62,918 bases of DNA from Clostridia bacterium. GTDB taxonomy: Bacteria; Bacillota; Clostridia; Christensenellales; Aristaeellaceae. The stretch spans positions 1-62,918 of the forward strand of contig JAFQIB010000086.1 in NCBI GenBank assembly GCA_017397765.1, written 5' to 3'. The position numbers were made by a program, and so were the translations under genes. The notes beneath the pieces were generated by a model, which saw nothing but the letters and a program-made list of their open reading frames with translations, did no database searches and had not been told where the DNA came from. Below, one piece after another: positions 24,180 through 33,349 of this stretch (positions are counted from its first letter, which is position 1; each line of letters starts with the position of its first letter).

Positions 24180-24812
24180 GTGGCCGGAAGTGCTATTTAT
24201 CTGGATATTGACATCAGCGATGCCAAGAAAACCATTGACGCCCTTCGCGCTGTGCATACCGAACACGAAATGAACCAGCTTCTCTACCGGGCATTCAAGC
24301 GAACCGGCGGGCGCGTAAAAACGATACTGCGGCAAGAGATTCCGCAGGATTACGAAGTAAAGGCAAGCTGGGTCGGCAGTCACGTCGGCAGTCCGCGAAC
24401 GACCATTGGCGGCGGTGGTATGGGCGTTAGCTGCTCCATCCCCATTGACGGATCGCGCGGCTCCATCGGCGGCAGATTCAAAGCCAGCGGCGGCGCTCAC
24501 GGCTGGAACGCCGCACGCGGCAAGCGTTACAAGATCAACGCCAAGATCGTGAAGGGCCAGGGCAGCACATTGCCGAGCGAAATGAGCCACCAGGGCGGGA
24601 ATCCTCCGTTCCGAAATCTCGGCTCCTCTCTCGGCGGCGCAGCGTTCACCAGAACCGGCAAGGATAGGCTTCCTATCGCCCGAGTGGTGGGCCTGGGCGT
24701 GCCTCAGATGCCTCTTAATCGCTCCAAGGAGGACGTACAGGAGGACATCATGGAAACCCTGATGAAGCGCCTGGAACACGAACACGCCTATCTCATCAGC
24801 AGATGCAGGTGA
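24180..24812 (+). CDS. Minor tail protein Z-like (GpZ) protein
   Basis: 210 residues from GTG 24180 (GGAGGGG upstream). The N-terminal half (AKKTIDALRAVHTEHEMNQL then FKRTGGRVKTILRQ) is like the GpZ/tail-completion family, with a glycine-rich beta region after it. Its place ahead of the terminase small subunit is unusual because such genes normally follow the head genes. Confidence 0.6.
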   Translation: MAGSAIYLDIDISDAKKTIDALRAVHTEHEMNQLLYRAFKRTGGRVKTILRQEIPQDYEVKASWVGSHVGSPRTTIGGGGMGVSCSIPIDGSRGSIGGRFKASGGAHGWNAARGKRYKINAKIVKGQGSTLPSEMSHQGGNPPFRNLGSSLGGAAFTRTGKDRLPIARVVGLGVPQMPLNRSKEDVQEDIMETLMKRLEHEHAYLISRCR

Positions 24813-24816
24813 TCGC

Positions 24817-25335
24817 ATGGGCATTTATCTTACCAAAAAGGAGCTTGCGACAGTCGCGGGCTATTCCTACCGGCGTCTGCATGACATCGACATGGGCTTG
24901 CCGGAGGATGGAAAATTATTTGTCAAGGGCGAGGGCGGAAAATACGACCTCGCTCTTTTTGTGCAGCGTTGGGTGCGGTACAACGTGGACAACGAAACCG
25001 GCGACGACCAGACCCTTGATGAAGTCAAGGCCCGTCATGAGATCGTCAAAACCCGAAAGACGGAGCTTGAAGTGGCCCGCCTTGAGGGAAAGCTGGTGGA
25101 TGTTTACGAAATCCGCAGGCTTTGGGGCGGCGTTGCCAATACGGTGATGCAGAATATGCTCCGCCTGCCGAGCAAAGTATCTCCGCGCCTGGTGATGATG
25201 AAGGATTCCGAAATGATAGCCGGTATCATTGACCAGGAAATCCGAGACACCCTGACGCTGATTTCTGAAACGCCGCTGCCTGTTGAGGCGGCTGCCGAGG
25301 ACACGGACGACGAGGAGGAAAGCGAGGAGGAATAA
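24817..25335 (+). CDS. Terminase small subunit
   Basis: 172 residues, DUF1441/Nu1-like: an HTH (LTKKELATVAGYSYRRLHDI), helices KTRKTELEVARLEGKLVD involved in oligomer formation, and a strongly acidic tail. It recognises the packaging site and hands DNA to the large subunit encoded next. Confidence 0.8.
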   Translation: MGIYLTKKELATVAGYSYRRLHDIDMGLPEDGKLFVKGEGGKYDLALFVQRWVRYNVDNETGDDQTLDEVKARHEIVKTRKTELEVARLEGKLVDVYEIRRLWGGVANTVMQNMLRLPSKVSPRLVMMKDSEMIAGIIDQEIRDTLTLISETPLPVEAAAEDTDDEEESEEE

Positions 25336-27198
25336 ATGGACTTGCGGGAACTCTTGCGCTTCACCTACTCCATGTTTCGTCCGCCGAAGCCGCAGACCGT
25401 ATCTGAATGGGCGGACGAAAACCGAGTGCTGACCTCTGAAAGCGCGAGTGAACCGGGTCCATGGCGCACAGATCGAGCGCCATACCAGCGCGAGATCATG
25501 GACGCATTCACCCAACCCGGCGTTTATGAGATTGTGGTTATGGCCTCTGCCCAGGTTGGCAAATCCGAAATTGAGCTGAACATGCTGGGCCGAGCGATTG
25601 ACAACGATCCGGGGCCGATGCTCTACGTTCAGCCGACGGACAAGGTTGCGGAGGACTATTCCAAGCGTCGAATTGCCCCGATGTTCCAAGCCTGCCCCAC
25701 CCTGCGTGACAAGGTTTTCAAGGCAAAAGGGCGCGACGCTGCGAACACCATCACCATGAAAACTTTCCCCGGCGGATCACTGGCAATCATCGGCGCGAAC
25801 AGCCCTTCCGATCTGGCGTCCAAGCCGGTGCGCTACATCTTTCTGGACGAGATCGACCGATTCCCGGCCAGTGCCGGTACGGAAGGTGATCCTATCGAGC
25901 TGGCAGAGCGCAGAACGGAAACCTTCCGGCACAACCGAAAGATCGTCAAGACCAGCACACCGACCATAAAGGGCGTGAGCAAGATTGAGAAGGCTTACAT
26001 GAAAGGCACACAGGAAGAATGGCATACTGAATGCCCACACTGCCATCAGTACAGCTACATCCACTTCAACGACATAAAGTTTGACAAGGAGCAATTCAAG
26101 GACGAGAACGGCGAAACCAACTACACCGTGCGCAATTCCAGATGGCAATGCCCTGTATGCCAGAGGGAAACGCCGGAGTATGAGGCGAAGCGGCTGCCTG
26201 CAAAATGGGTAGTGAAAAACGAGCGTGCGCTGGAAAACGGCGTGCGCTCTTTTCGTTTGAATGCCTTTATGTCGCCGTGGTCTGACTGGAACGACATTGC
26301 CCTGACTTTCCTGCAAGCCAAGGATGACCCGGAACTGCTCAAGGTATTCCACAATACCATGTTGGGCGAAAGCTGGGAGCTGCGCGACCGCAGCGGTATG
26401 CCTGAGAAGCTGCACGAACGCCGGGAACATTACAACGCGGAAATCCCTTCCGGCGTTTTGGTTCTGACCATGGGCGTTGATACGCAGGATAACCGCCTTG
26501 AGTATGAGGTCGTAGGATGGAGCCGGGATGAAGAATCCTGGGGCATTTCGCGCGGCATCATCCCCGGTCGCCCGGATTCACCGGCGGTATGGGAGGAGAT
26601 TGACAATCTTCTCGACCGTGAATGGCGGATGAAGAACGGCATGAAAATGCGCATCCTGGCAACCTTCGTCGATTCCGGCGGTCACTTTACCCAAGAGGTA
26701 TATAACGAATGCGCCAAGCGCGAAAGTAGGCGCGTTTGGGCCATCAAGGGCGAACCGGGCGAGGGCAAGTCCTATGTACGCCCCATGAAGTCCAGCGGCA
26801 GAAAAGCGGAAAGCGTCAAGTTCATGGTCGGCGTTGACTGCGGCAAGGAGGCTATTATTTACTCTACGACCGTAGAAACCGCAGGCCCGAAGTACATGCA
26901 CTTCCCGATGGACTACCGCTGCGGCTACGACATGGAGTATTTCCGGGGCCTTTGCTCCGAGAAGATGGTGATCCGGCGCAGGAACGGGCAGAGCGTTATA
27001 GGTTGGGAAAAGACCTATGAGCGCAACGAGCCGCTTGACTGCCGGAATTACGCCCGCGCAGCCTATAAGTTTTTCAACTGGGACTTTAACAAATTGGAAC
27101 GCATGTTGCTGGGCATCGTGGAGGAAGCGCCCATAACAAAGGCGCAGGCGGAAAAGAAGAAGCCGCGCCGGGTGATTTCCAGCGGCATCAAGATTTGA
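25336..27198 (+). CDS. Terminase large subunit, lambda GpA family
   Basis: 620 residues. ATPase Walker A MASAQVGKSE (about 72), Walker B IFLDEIDRF (about 170), a zinc-like CPHC...CPVC pair and the nuclease motif ATFVDSGGH (about 443). It cuts concatemers at cos and powers packaging into the prohead. The lambda type suggests cohesive ends. Confidence 0.95.
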   Translation: MDLRELLRFTYSMFRPPKPQTVSEWADENRVLTSESASEPGPWRTDRAPYQREIMDAFTQPGVYEIVVMASAQVGKSEIELNMLGRAIDNDPGPMLYVQPTDKVAEDYSKRRIAPMFQACPTLRDKVFKAKGRDAANTITMKTFPGGSLAIIGANSPSDLASKPVRYIFLDEIDRFPASAGTEGDPIELAERRTETFRHNRKIVKTSTPTIKGVSKIEKAYMKGTQEEWHTECPHCHQYSYIHFNDIKFDKEQFKDENGETNYTVRNSRWQCPVCQRETPEYEAKRLPAKWVVKNERALENGVRSFRLNAFMSPWSDWNDIALTFLQAKDDPELLKVFHNTMLGESWELRDRSGMPEKLHERREHYNAEIPSGVLVLTMGVDTQDNRLEYEVVGWSRDEESWGISRGIIPGRPDSPAVWEEIDNLLDREWRMKNGMKMRILATFVDSGGHFTQEVYNECAKRESRRVWAIKGEPGEGKSYVRPMKSSGRKAESVKFMVGVDCGKEAIIYSTTVETAGPKYMHFPMDYRCGYDMEYFRGLCSEKMVIRRRNGQSVIGWEKTYERNEPLDCRNYARAAYKFFNWDFNKLERMLLGIVEEAPITKAQAEKKKPRRVISSGIKI

Positions 27199-27211
27199 AA
27201 GGAGGCGGCCT

Positions 27212-27454
27212 ATGGCGGCTACGAGTGCATACACCCTTGCGGAAGCCAGGGAGCAGCTACAGCTCTGGAAGGACTGCGAAAAGGCGCTTGCCAGCGGACA
27301 GGCAAAGGCTTACCGCATCGGCACGCGCGAGTATACGGCTTTTGACCTTGCCGAGATCGCCAAGCGAATTGAGTATTTCGCAAACGTGATCGAGGCTTTG
27401 AGCGGGACGGTGCGCACCAGCAGGGTTGTCCGTGTCGTTCCGCGTGACATCTAA
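27212..27454 (+). CDS. DUF6148/gpW-like head-tail joining protein
   Basis: 80 residues: AYTLAEAREQLQLWKDCEKALASGQ and RIGTREYTAFDLAEIAKRIEYF, ending in RRVVPRD-like sequence. Proteins of this type lie between terminase and portal in lambda-like heads. Confidence 0.8.
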   Translation: MAATSAYTLAEAREQLQLWKDCEKALASGQAKAYRIGTREYTAFDLAEIAKRIEYFANVIEALSGTVRTSRVVRVVPRDI

Positions 27455-27469
27455 CGGGAAGGTATCAGG

Positions 27470-29116
27470 ATGAAGAAACAAGAACAGCCCAATTTGGGCG
27501 AACGGGCGCTTTTCCTGCTCTCCCCCGAACGCGGCAACAAGAAATTCCTTGAACGCATTGCGCGGGAACGGCAGGCCAACAAGAAGGAGCGCAAGACCAT
27601 GGCCGCCAGCGGCTACGGAAACCACGGCGCAAGCAAGACCCTTAACAGCATGATCGGCTGGATTGTGGGCGGCGGCAGCGCAGAGGACGACATCGACCTT
27701 CACGGCGCTACACTCCGGCAACGCGCCCGTGACCTGTACGCGGGCGGCGGCCTTGCCAGAAGCGGCCCTGCAACGCTGACCACCAATGTTGTAGGCTGGG
27801 GCATTCAGCCCAAGCCGAAGATCGACGGTGAGCTGCTGGGACTGAGCGACGAGGCGTGCGACGAGTGGGAACGCAACGCCCAGCGTGAATTTCAGCTTTG
27901 GGCCAGCAATGTGATGTGCGACGCAGAGCGGCAGAAGAATTTCTACACCATGCAGCAGCTTGCTTTTCTCAGCCAGCTTGTGAGCGGCGACGTGTTTGTG
28001 CTTTTCGGAATGAAAGAAAACAAGCGCACGCCGTATCAGACGGTGATCCGCATTCTGGAAGCCGACCGCGTTAGCACGCCGGACAGCTCCGGCGGCGAGA
28101 GTGAAAGCAAGGAAACGGACAGCGGCGGCAGGATCATCGACGGCGTGGAAATCGACCGCGACGGTACGGTGTTGAAATATCACATTGCCAACCGTCATCC
28201 TCTGATGGAAAGCAGCACCCAGGAGATTGAGTGGCAGACGATTGATGCCTTTGGCGCAGACACCGGCTACCCGAATATCCTGCACATCATGACCGTGGAG
28301 CGCCCGGAGCAGCGGCGCGGCATTCCTTTCGTTGCGGCTCAGATCGAGCAGATCAAGCAGCTCGACCGTTACCTGACAAGCGAACTTGCGGCCAATGTGG
28401 TTTCTGCCATGTTGACCGCTTTTGTTGTCAGCGCGGACGACGACGGCAAGACCGGCCTTGAGGACGCGGTGAATGAGGACGAAAAGGTTACGGACGACGA
28501 TCTGAAATTGGAGCTTGCGCCCGGAGCCATCTACTCCCTGCCGCCCGGAAAGAAGATTCAGGAGATCAACCCCATTCGTGCCAACAGTGCCTTTGAGAGC
28601 TTTGTTTCCACGCTGATTACGATTATCGGCGCGGGCATGGGGATTCCCAAGGAAGTGCTGATTAAGAAGTACGAGAGCAATTACACCGCAGCACGCGGCG
28701 CATTGCTGGACTTCTGGCGCGAGGTGCGCGTGCGGCGCACGGCATTCAATAACAGCTTCAACCAGCCTGTGTATGAGGCATGGCTGGCCGAGGCGGTTGC
28801 TGCCGGTCGCATTGAGGCTCCCGGATTCTTCGACGATCCGGCCATCCGGCAGGCGTGGTGCGGCTGCATGTGGATGGGCGCGAGCATGGGCCATGTTGAC
28901 CCGCTCAAGGAAGTCAAAGCCGCCACGGAGCGTATCGCCAATAACATTTCCACTCAGGAGCAGGAGGCAAGCGAGTACAACGGCAACGACTGGCTTTCCA
29001 ACATCCGGCAGCGGAAAAAGGAAATGGCGGCCTTTGATGACATGAAACCGGCGGCTCCTGCCGAGCCGACGGAACCTACCAAACCTAACGAGGAGGGAAA
29101 GCAAAATGCCGAATAA
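27470..29116 (+). CDS. Phage portal protein, lambda family
   Basis: 548 residues. TLRQRARDLYAGGGLARSGPATLTTNVVGWGIQPKP is the family's N-terminal core, with QFGIP-type central region (EQRRGIPFVAAQIEQIKQLDR) and MGIPKEVLIKKYESNYTAAR. The dodecameric portal is the DNA entrance of the capsid. Confidence 0.95.
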   Translation: MKKQEQPNLGERALFLLSPERGNKKFLERIARERQANKKERKTMAASGYGNHGASKTLNSMIGWIVGGGSAEDDIDLHGATLRQRARDLYAGGGLARSGPATLTTNVVGWGIQPKPKIDGELLGLSDEACDEWERNAQREFQLWASNVMCDAERQKNFYTMQQLAFLSQLVSGDVFVLFGMKENKRTPYQTVIRILEADRVSTPDSSGGESESKETDSGGRIIDGVEIDRDGTVLKYHIANRHPLMESSTQEIEWQTIDAFGADTGYPNILHIMTVERPEQRRGIPFVAAQIEQIKQLDRYLTSELAANVVSAMLTAFVVSADDDGKTGLEDAVNEDEKVTDDDLKLELAPGAIYSLPPGKKIQEINPIRANSAFESFVSTLITIIGAGMGIPKEVLIKKYESNYTAARGALLDFWREVRVRRTAFNNSFNQPVYEAWLAEAVAAGRIEAPGFFDDPAIRQAWCGCMWMGASMGHVDPLKEVKAATERIANNISTQEQEASEYNGNDWLSNIRQRKKEMAAFDDMKPAAPAEPTEPTKPNEEGKQNAE

Positions 29117-30269
29117 TGAGCGTTTCCGCCTGCGGTATGACTTGCAGATGAACGCCGCCGACGAGAGCGCCGATGTGATGATCTACGGCGAAATCTGCGA
29201 CGACTGGTGGAAATGGACTGAGGCCGACATCAGCGCTACGGACTTTGACAAGCTGCTGAAAGACGCCAAGGCCAAGGGCGTAAAAAACCTGACCATCCGC
29301 ATCAACAGCCCTGGCGGTGATGTGAACCAGGCCATTGCCATGCGTACCATGCTGATGAACAGCGGCATGGAGGAAATCAAGATTTCCATTGAGAGCATGT
29401 GCGCCAGCGCTGCGACGCTGATTGCCTGCCTGCCCGGTGCGCACGTCACCATGACCGAGGGTGGCGAGTACATGATCCACAACCCCAAATCCGGCGCGTG
29501 GGGCGAGGCGAAAGACCTTGAGGCGGGCGCAAAGCGCCTGCGCAACACCGAAGCGGACAGCGCCTCTATCTACGCCCGCAAGAGCGGCCAGAGCGAGGAA
29601 ACCGTTCGCGGCTGGATGAATGCTGAAACGTGGATGACGGCCAAAGAAGCCCATGAGCGCGGCTTTGTGGACGCCGTTCTGGACGCCGAGCCGATTGTGG
29701 CATCTGTATCCAACCGGGCCATGGCTGCCATGCGCAGGATGTACACGCACATCCCTGAGAGCGTGCAGGAACACGCCGACACTCCCAAAGTCAGTAACAC
29801 CGAACCGACAGTTGCCGCCGGGGAAGTGACTGAAAATAAAACTCACAACGAGGAGGAAGAAATCACCATGGAAATCAAGGACGTAACCCTTGAACAGCTC
29901 CAGGCTGAGAATCCCACCCTGCATAGCCAGATCATGCAGGCTGGTGCGCAGCAGGAGCGCGAACGCATCCAGGAGATCGACGATCTGACCCCGGCGGGCG
30001 ATGAATATGCCGAAATGGCCGCTACGGCCAAGCAGAACGGCACTACCGCCATGGACTATCACAAGCAGATTGTGAAGCACCAGCGCGAGAAGGGTCAGAA
30101 GTTCCTGGACGACCGCAAGACCGAAACCGCTCCCGCTGCCAAGGTTGAGGGCGGCGATCCCAAGCAGAACGACGGCAAGGCCGCCAAGCAGGAGCTTGAC
30201 GACTATGCCAAGGAAATGGCCGACATTGCCAAGGAAATGTACCCCGACGGCATCAACGGCATGTACTAA
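29106..30269 (+). CDS. ClpP-like prohead protease fused to scaffold domain
   Basis: 387 residues. RINSPGGDVNQA (about 65) and the serine motif SMCASAATLIA (about 100) identify the S49/ClpP-like maturation protease; MIHNP supplies the histidine. After residue 220 comes a charged helical region that probably serves as scaffold, as in lambda C/Nu3. It overlaps portal by 11 bp. Confidence 0.93.
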   Translation: MPNNERFRLRYDLQMNAADESADVMIYGEICDDWWKWTEADISATDFDKLLKDAKAKGVKNLTIRINSPGGDVNQAIAMRTMLMNSGMEEIKISIESMCASAATLIACLPGAHVTMTEGGEYMIHNPKSGAWGEAKDLEAGAKRLRNTEADSASIYARKSGQSEETVRGWMNAETWMTAKEAHERGFVDAVLDAEPIVASVSNRAMAAMRRMYTHIPESVQEHADTPKVSNTEPTVAAGEVTENKTHNEEEEITMEIKDVTLEQLQAENPTLHSQIMQAGAQQERERIQEIDDLTPAGDEYAEMAATAKQNGTTAMDYHKQIVKHQREKGQKFLDDRKTETAPAAKVEGGDPKQNDGKAAKQELDDYAKEMADIAKEMYPDGINGMY

Positions 30270-30287
30270 TCGAAAGGAGTAACCGAC

Positions 30288-30695
30288 ATGAGCATGTATG
30301 AAGTCATCGGCACGAACAACCCCGAATATCTGCTTGCCGATCCCAACGGCGCAGACATGATTGCCATTCCCTGCGAGCCTGGTAATGGCAAGATCAATCG
30401 CGGTACGGTGATGTATCGCGGCGCGGACGGCATGTGGCTGCCCGCTGCGGCTGCCGAAGCCGTGGACGCCAACTCCCTTGCCGTGCTGGATGAAACCGTT
30501 GACACTGACGCCAACGCTACCATCGCCGAGGACGCCCGCGCTTTCCGCGCCGGTCGCCTGATCGCTGGCAAGGTCACTCTCAAGGACGGCGCGGCGCTGA
30601 CCGCCGCCGTGCAGCTCGTACTCCGCAAGCAGGGTATCGTGTTCGATCAGATGGTCAACACTGAAACCTTCAACAACGGTACGGACGATGAATAA
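30288..30695 (+). CDS. Head decoration protein D-like
   Basis: 135 residues in the position of lambda gpD, between protease and capsid. Beta-rich with GKINRGTVMYRGADG and ALTAAVQLVLRKQGIVF, as in trimeric capsid-stabilising proteins. Confidence 0.8.
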   Translation: MSMYEVIGTNNPEYLLADPNGADMIAIPCEPGNGKINRGTVMYRGADGMWLPAAAAEAVDANSLAVLDETVDTDANATIAEDARAFRAGRLIAGKVTLKDGAALTAAVQLVLRKQGIVFDQMVNTETFNNGTDDE

Positions 30696-30716
30696 CGCAA
30701 AGGAGGATAAAACGAT

Positions 30717-31760
30717 ATGCCTATCGACATCTACTCTACCCGTGCGCAGCTTGCCGCGATTGAGCAGCTTCCGCGCGAATATTCCTTCCTGTACGACACC
30801 TTCTGCGCTGATATGGGCGCTGTTGAGGAAGATAAGGCGATCTGGGATTACCGCAAGGGCGAACGCCAGATGGCTCCCGTCGTTCATCCCGGCGTTGGCG
30901 GCGTGCTGATGGGCCGCCAGGGCTACGAAACCCGCGAGGTTGGCTTCTGCACCATCGCTCCCGAACGCCTGATTGCCAACCCCGACCTTCAGAAGCGCGC
31001 CTTTGGTGAGCAGATTCTTGGCGCTATGACCCCTGCGCAGCGCGAGAAGAAGATGCTCGTCCGCGATCTGGTGGACATGCGCAAAGCTATTCAGCGTCGC
31101 CGCGAATGGATGGCCCGCCAGGTGCTTCTCACCGGCAAGCTGAGTGTGTTCCGCTACACCAACGAGGGCCGCGACCTGAACACCACCATGATTGCCGACT
31201 ACGGTTTCACGCAGAATTACACCCCTGATACTCCGTGGAGCGACGGTTCCGCGAAGATCGACAACGACATGCACGAAATCTACGATCTGGTCTACGACGG
31301 CCTGGGCATCGTGGATATGATCGTGATGGCTCCTGATGTTGCGGAGGCTATGATCGACAACAGCAAGTACATCAAGCAGTTCGACGGTCGCAACATCAAC
31401 ATGGGCGAGATCAACACCAAGTACAAGGGCCAGGGCGTGCGCTTCATCGGCTGGAACAGCGACGGCGTGGAAATGTACTCCTTCTCCGGCAAGTTCACCG
31501 ACGATGACGGCATTGTGAAGCCCATCCTGCCCAGCGGCACGCTGATTGCTGGCGGCAAGGGTATGCTCAAGTGCCTGCACGGCCCCGTCACTCAGGTTGA
31601 ATCCACCGGCGCGGACGCCCAGCACAAGACCTACATCAAGAAGGAGGTTCCTCTGCGTTACGGCTCCATCGACGGCAACAGCATCAAGAACCGCCTGACT
31701 TCCTGCCCCACCATCGTTCCCTTCAACGTGGACGCCTGGGTTGTCGCCAACGTCCTGTAA
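30717..31760 (+). CDS. Major capsid protein, GpE family
   Basis: 347 residues. DIYSTRAQLAAIEQLPREYSF at the N-terminus, VRDLVDMRKAIQRRREWMARQVLLTG, and a C-terminal domain with LPSGTLIAGG and TSCPTIVPFNVDAWVVANVL match lambda E-type HK97-fold capsids. Confidence 0.95.
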   Translation: MPIDIYSTRAQLAAIEQLPREYSFLYDTFCADMGAVEEDKAIWDYRKGERQMAPVVHPGVGGVLMGRQGYETREVGFCTIAPERLIANPDLQKRAFGEQILGAMTPAQREKKMLVRDLVDMRKAIQRRREWMARQVLLTGKLSVFRYTNEGRDLNTTMIADYGFTQNYTPDTPWSDGSAKIDNDMHEIYDLVYDGLGIVDMIVMAPDVAEAMIDNSKYIKQFDGRNINMGEINTKYKGQGVRFIGWNSDGVEMYSFSGKFTDDDGIVKPILPSGTLIAGGKGMLKCLHGPVTQVESTGADAQHKTYIKKEVPLRYGSIDGNSIKNRLTSCPTIVPFNVDAWVVANVL

Positions 31761-31778
31761 GAGAAAGGAGCAGACTGC

Positions 31779-32195
31779 ATGAGTTACACCGCGAAACACT
31801 ATGTCAAGATCACCGGTCGCAAGTACACGCCCGGAGAGATCATTGACATTCCGATCCCGGAAGAAAAACTCAAGAGGCTGCTGCGGCTCAAGGCTATTGC
31901 GCCTGCTTCTTCCGCCGACCTCGATCCTGCCGACGAAACCGCCGGTAGCGACGAGGACGGCGGAAAGGAGAACGTGCGCGACAATTACGCCAGCCAGCTT
32001 GATAACCTGGGCTATGACCCTTCCGGCGACCCCAAGGAACCCCAGGACGAGGAAGAACCCACCGAGGAGGAGGCTGACGAGGAAGCAGAAGCGCCCGAAA
32101 TCGACGTGATGGACGGCATTGTTTCTGCTGCCGAGGAACCCGCCGAGGAAGCCCCCCCGAAGAAAACCACCAGTAAAGGGAGGAAAAAGGCGTGA
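31779..32195 (+). CDS. Acidic head-associated protein, unknown
   Basis: 138 residues; an SH3-like N-terminal 40 (VKITGRKYTPGEIIDIPIPEEKLKRLL) and a long Asp/Glu-rich, Lys-tipped tail. Similar proteins follow capsid genes in lambda-like heads and may join head and tail. Confidence 0.6.
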   Translation: MSYTAKHYVKITGRKYTPGEIIDIPIPEEKLKRLLRLKAIAPASSADLDPADETAGSDEDGGKENVRDNYASQLDNLGYDPSGDPKEPQDEEEPTEEEADEEAEAPEIDVMDGIVSAAEEPAEEAPPKKTTSKGRKKA

Positions 32196-32341
32196 ACGTC
32201 AAGATCATCAAGACCGGCAAGGTCGATACGGTCAGCGCAAGCTACGGTATGCGCCTGATCGAACAGGGCAAGGCTGTGCTTGCTCCCAAGCCCGCCAAGA
32301 AGCCCGACAAGAAGGAAGCGGCCAAAGCCGGTGATGCCTAA
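32192..32341 (+). CDS. Small head-region protein, 49 residues
   Basis: GTG 32192 overlaps the previous stop (GTGA) after GGGAGG and encodes MNVKIIKTGKVDTVSASYGM, an SH3-like start, then a lysine-rich tail. The stop TAATG overlaps the next ATG. The tight overlaps on both sides show that it is a real gene. Confidence 0.7.
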   Translation: MNVKIIKTGKVDTVSASYGMRLIEQGKAVLAPKPAKKPDKKEAAKAGDA

Positions 32342-32682
32342 TGGCGCTCAAGGACAAGATTCATGATGACCTGACGCGGGTGTTCATGAATCACGGCCAC
32401 TTTGCCGAATGGCACACCTGGAACGGACGCAAATTCCAGTGCGTGACAGACGATGAAACCGCCCTCAAACGAAAGAACAACAACGTCGTTGATCTTTCGT
32501 GGGACAACAACACCAGCGAAACACTGGTGTACACCCCTGTTGAGGGCTTTCCGGGCCGCGCACTGCCCAATGAGCATGTGATCTTTGATAACAGGCCCAT
32601 GAAGATTCTGCAAGTGCAGGAGGATATGGGTATGTACACAATCCTGCTCATGAGCAACGACCCCAAGGCGGTGAGTGTATGA
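32341..32682 (+). CDS. Head-tail connector (FII-like) protein
   Basis: 113 residues, beta-rich (HFAEWHTWNGRKFQCVTDDE ... GRALPNEHVIFDNRPMKILQVQEDMGMYTILL), resembling the lambda FII/Gifsy-type joining proteins in both sequence character and position. Confidence 0.65.
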   Translation: MALKDKIHDDLTRVFMNHGHFAEWHTWNGRKFQCVTDDETALKRKNNNVVDLSWDNNTSETLVYTPVEGFPGRALPNEHVIFDNRPMKILQVQEDMGMYTILLMSNDPKAVSV

Positions 32683-33335
32683 GAACGAGTGAACGGCTGC
32701 GCAAACTCAAGCAGTGGATCGAAAAGGAGCTATGCGAGGGCCGGGAGATGAAAGCCCCGGCCCCTGACATGGACATTACCAAGATCGTGCGGCAGAAGCC
32801 GCAGTGCTTCCTTGCGTGGCAGCCGACACGCCCGGATGAAACGGGTACATTGCGCATTGATCCCATCAATGTATGCCCCGGCATTCTGATTATGCCCAGG
32901 CTGTCCAACGCAAAGTACGTCGAGGAAAAGCGTTTCGACCGTTACAACGACGTACACAGACCGCAGGAACTCGGCCAGACGCTTGCGGTGGATATTCTGT
33001 TCAGTGTCTACGAACCCGGCGTTCGCCTGCCGGGATTCATTGACAGTGCGGAAAGTGAAAACGGGCTTGACATGAGCCTTTTTATGGAGGGAACCGAACA
33101 GGGACTTTTCACGCTGACCGACTGGATGGATGACTGCATCGAGAAGCTGCTGGGCGCGAAATTCATCCCCAAGACCGATCTGTTTGTCAACGAGGCGACG
33201 ATGGCGTACAGCTTGTACACCGATCAGAGCTTTGTTGTAGACAAAAGGCCGCTCTACTATGGCTTTGTAACCGTGACCTTCAACTGCTATGCAGAGGAGG
33301 GCGTAAACAACAGCCTTGACCAATATCTGAAATGA
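32679..33335 (+). CDS. Tail completion/terminator-like protein
   Basis: 218 residues, directly before the sheath. The position and the beta-alpha pattern (LAVDILFSVYEPG, LTDWMDDCIEKLL, PLYYGFVTVTFNCY) fit a tail terminator. The family is not certain. Confidence 0.6.
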   Translation: MRTSERLRKLKQWIEKELCEGREMKAPAPDMDITKIVRQKPQCFLAWQPTRPDETGTLRIDPINVCPGILIMPRLSNAKYVEEKRFDRYNDVHRPQELGQTLAVDILFSVYEPGVRLPGFIDSAESENGLDMSLFMEGTEQGLFTLTDWMDDCIEKLLGAKFIPKTDLFVNEATMAYSLYTDQSFVVDKRPLYYGFVTVTFNCYAEEGVNNSLDQYLK

Positions 33336-33349
33336 GGAGGACACACAAC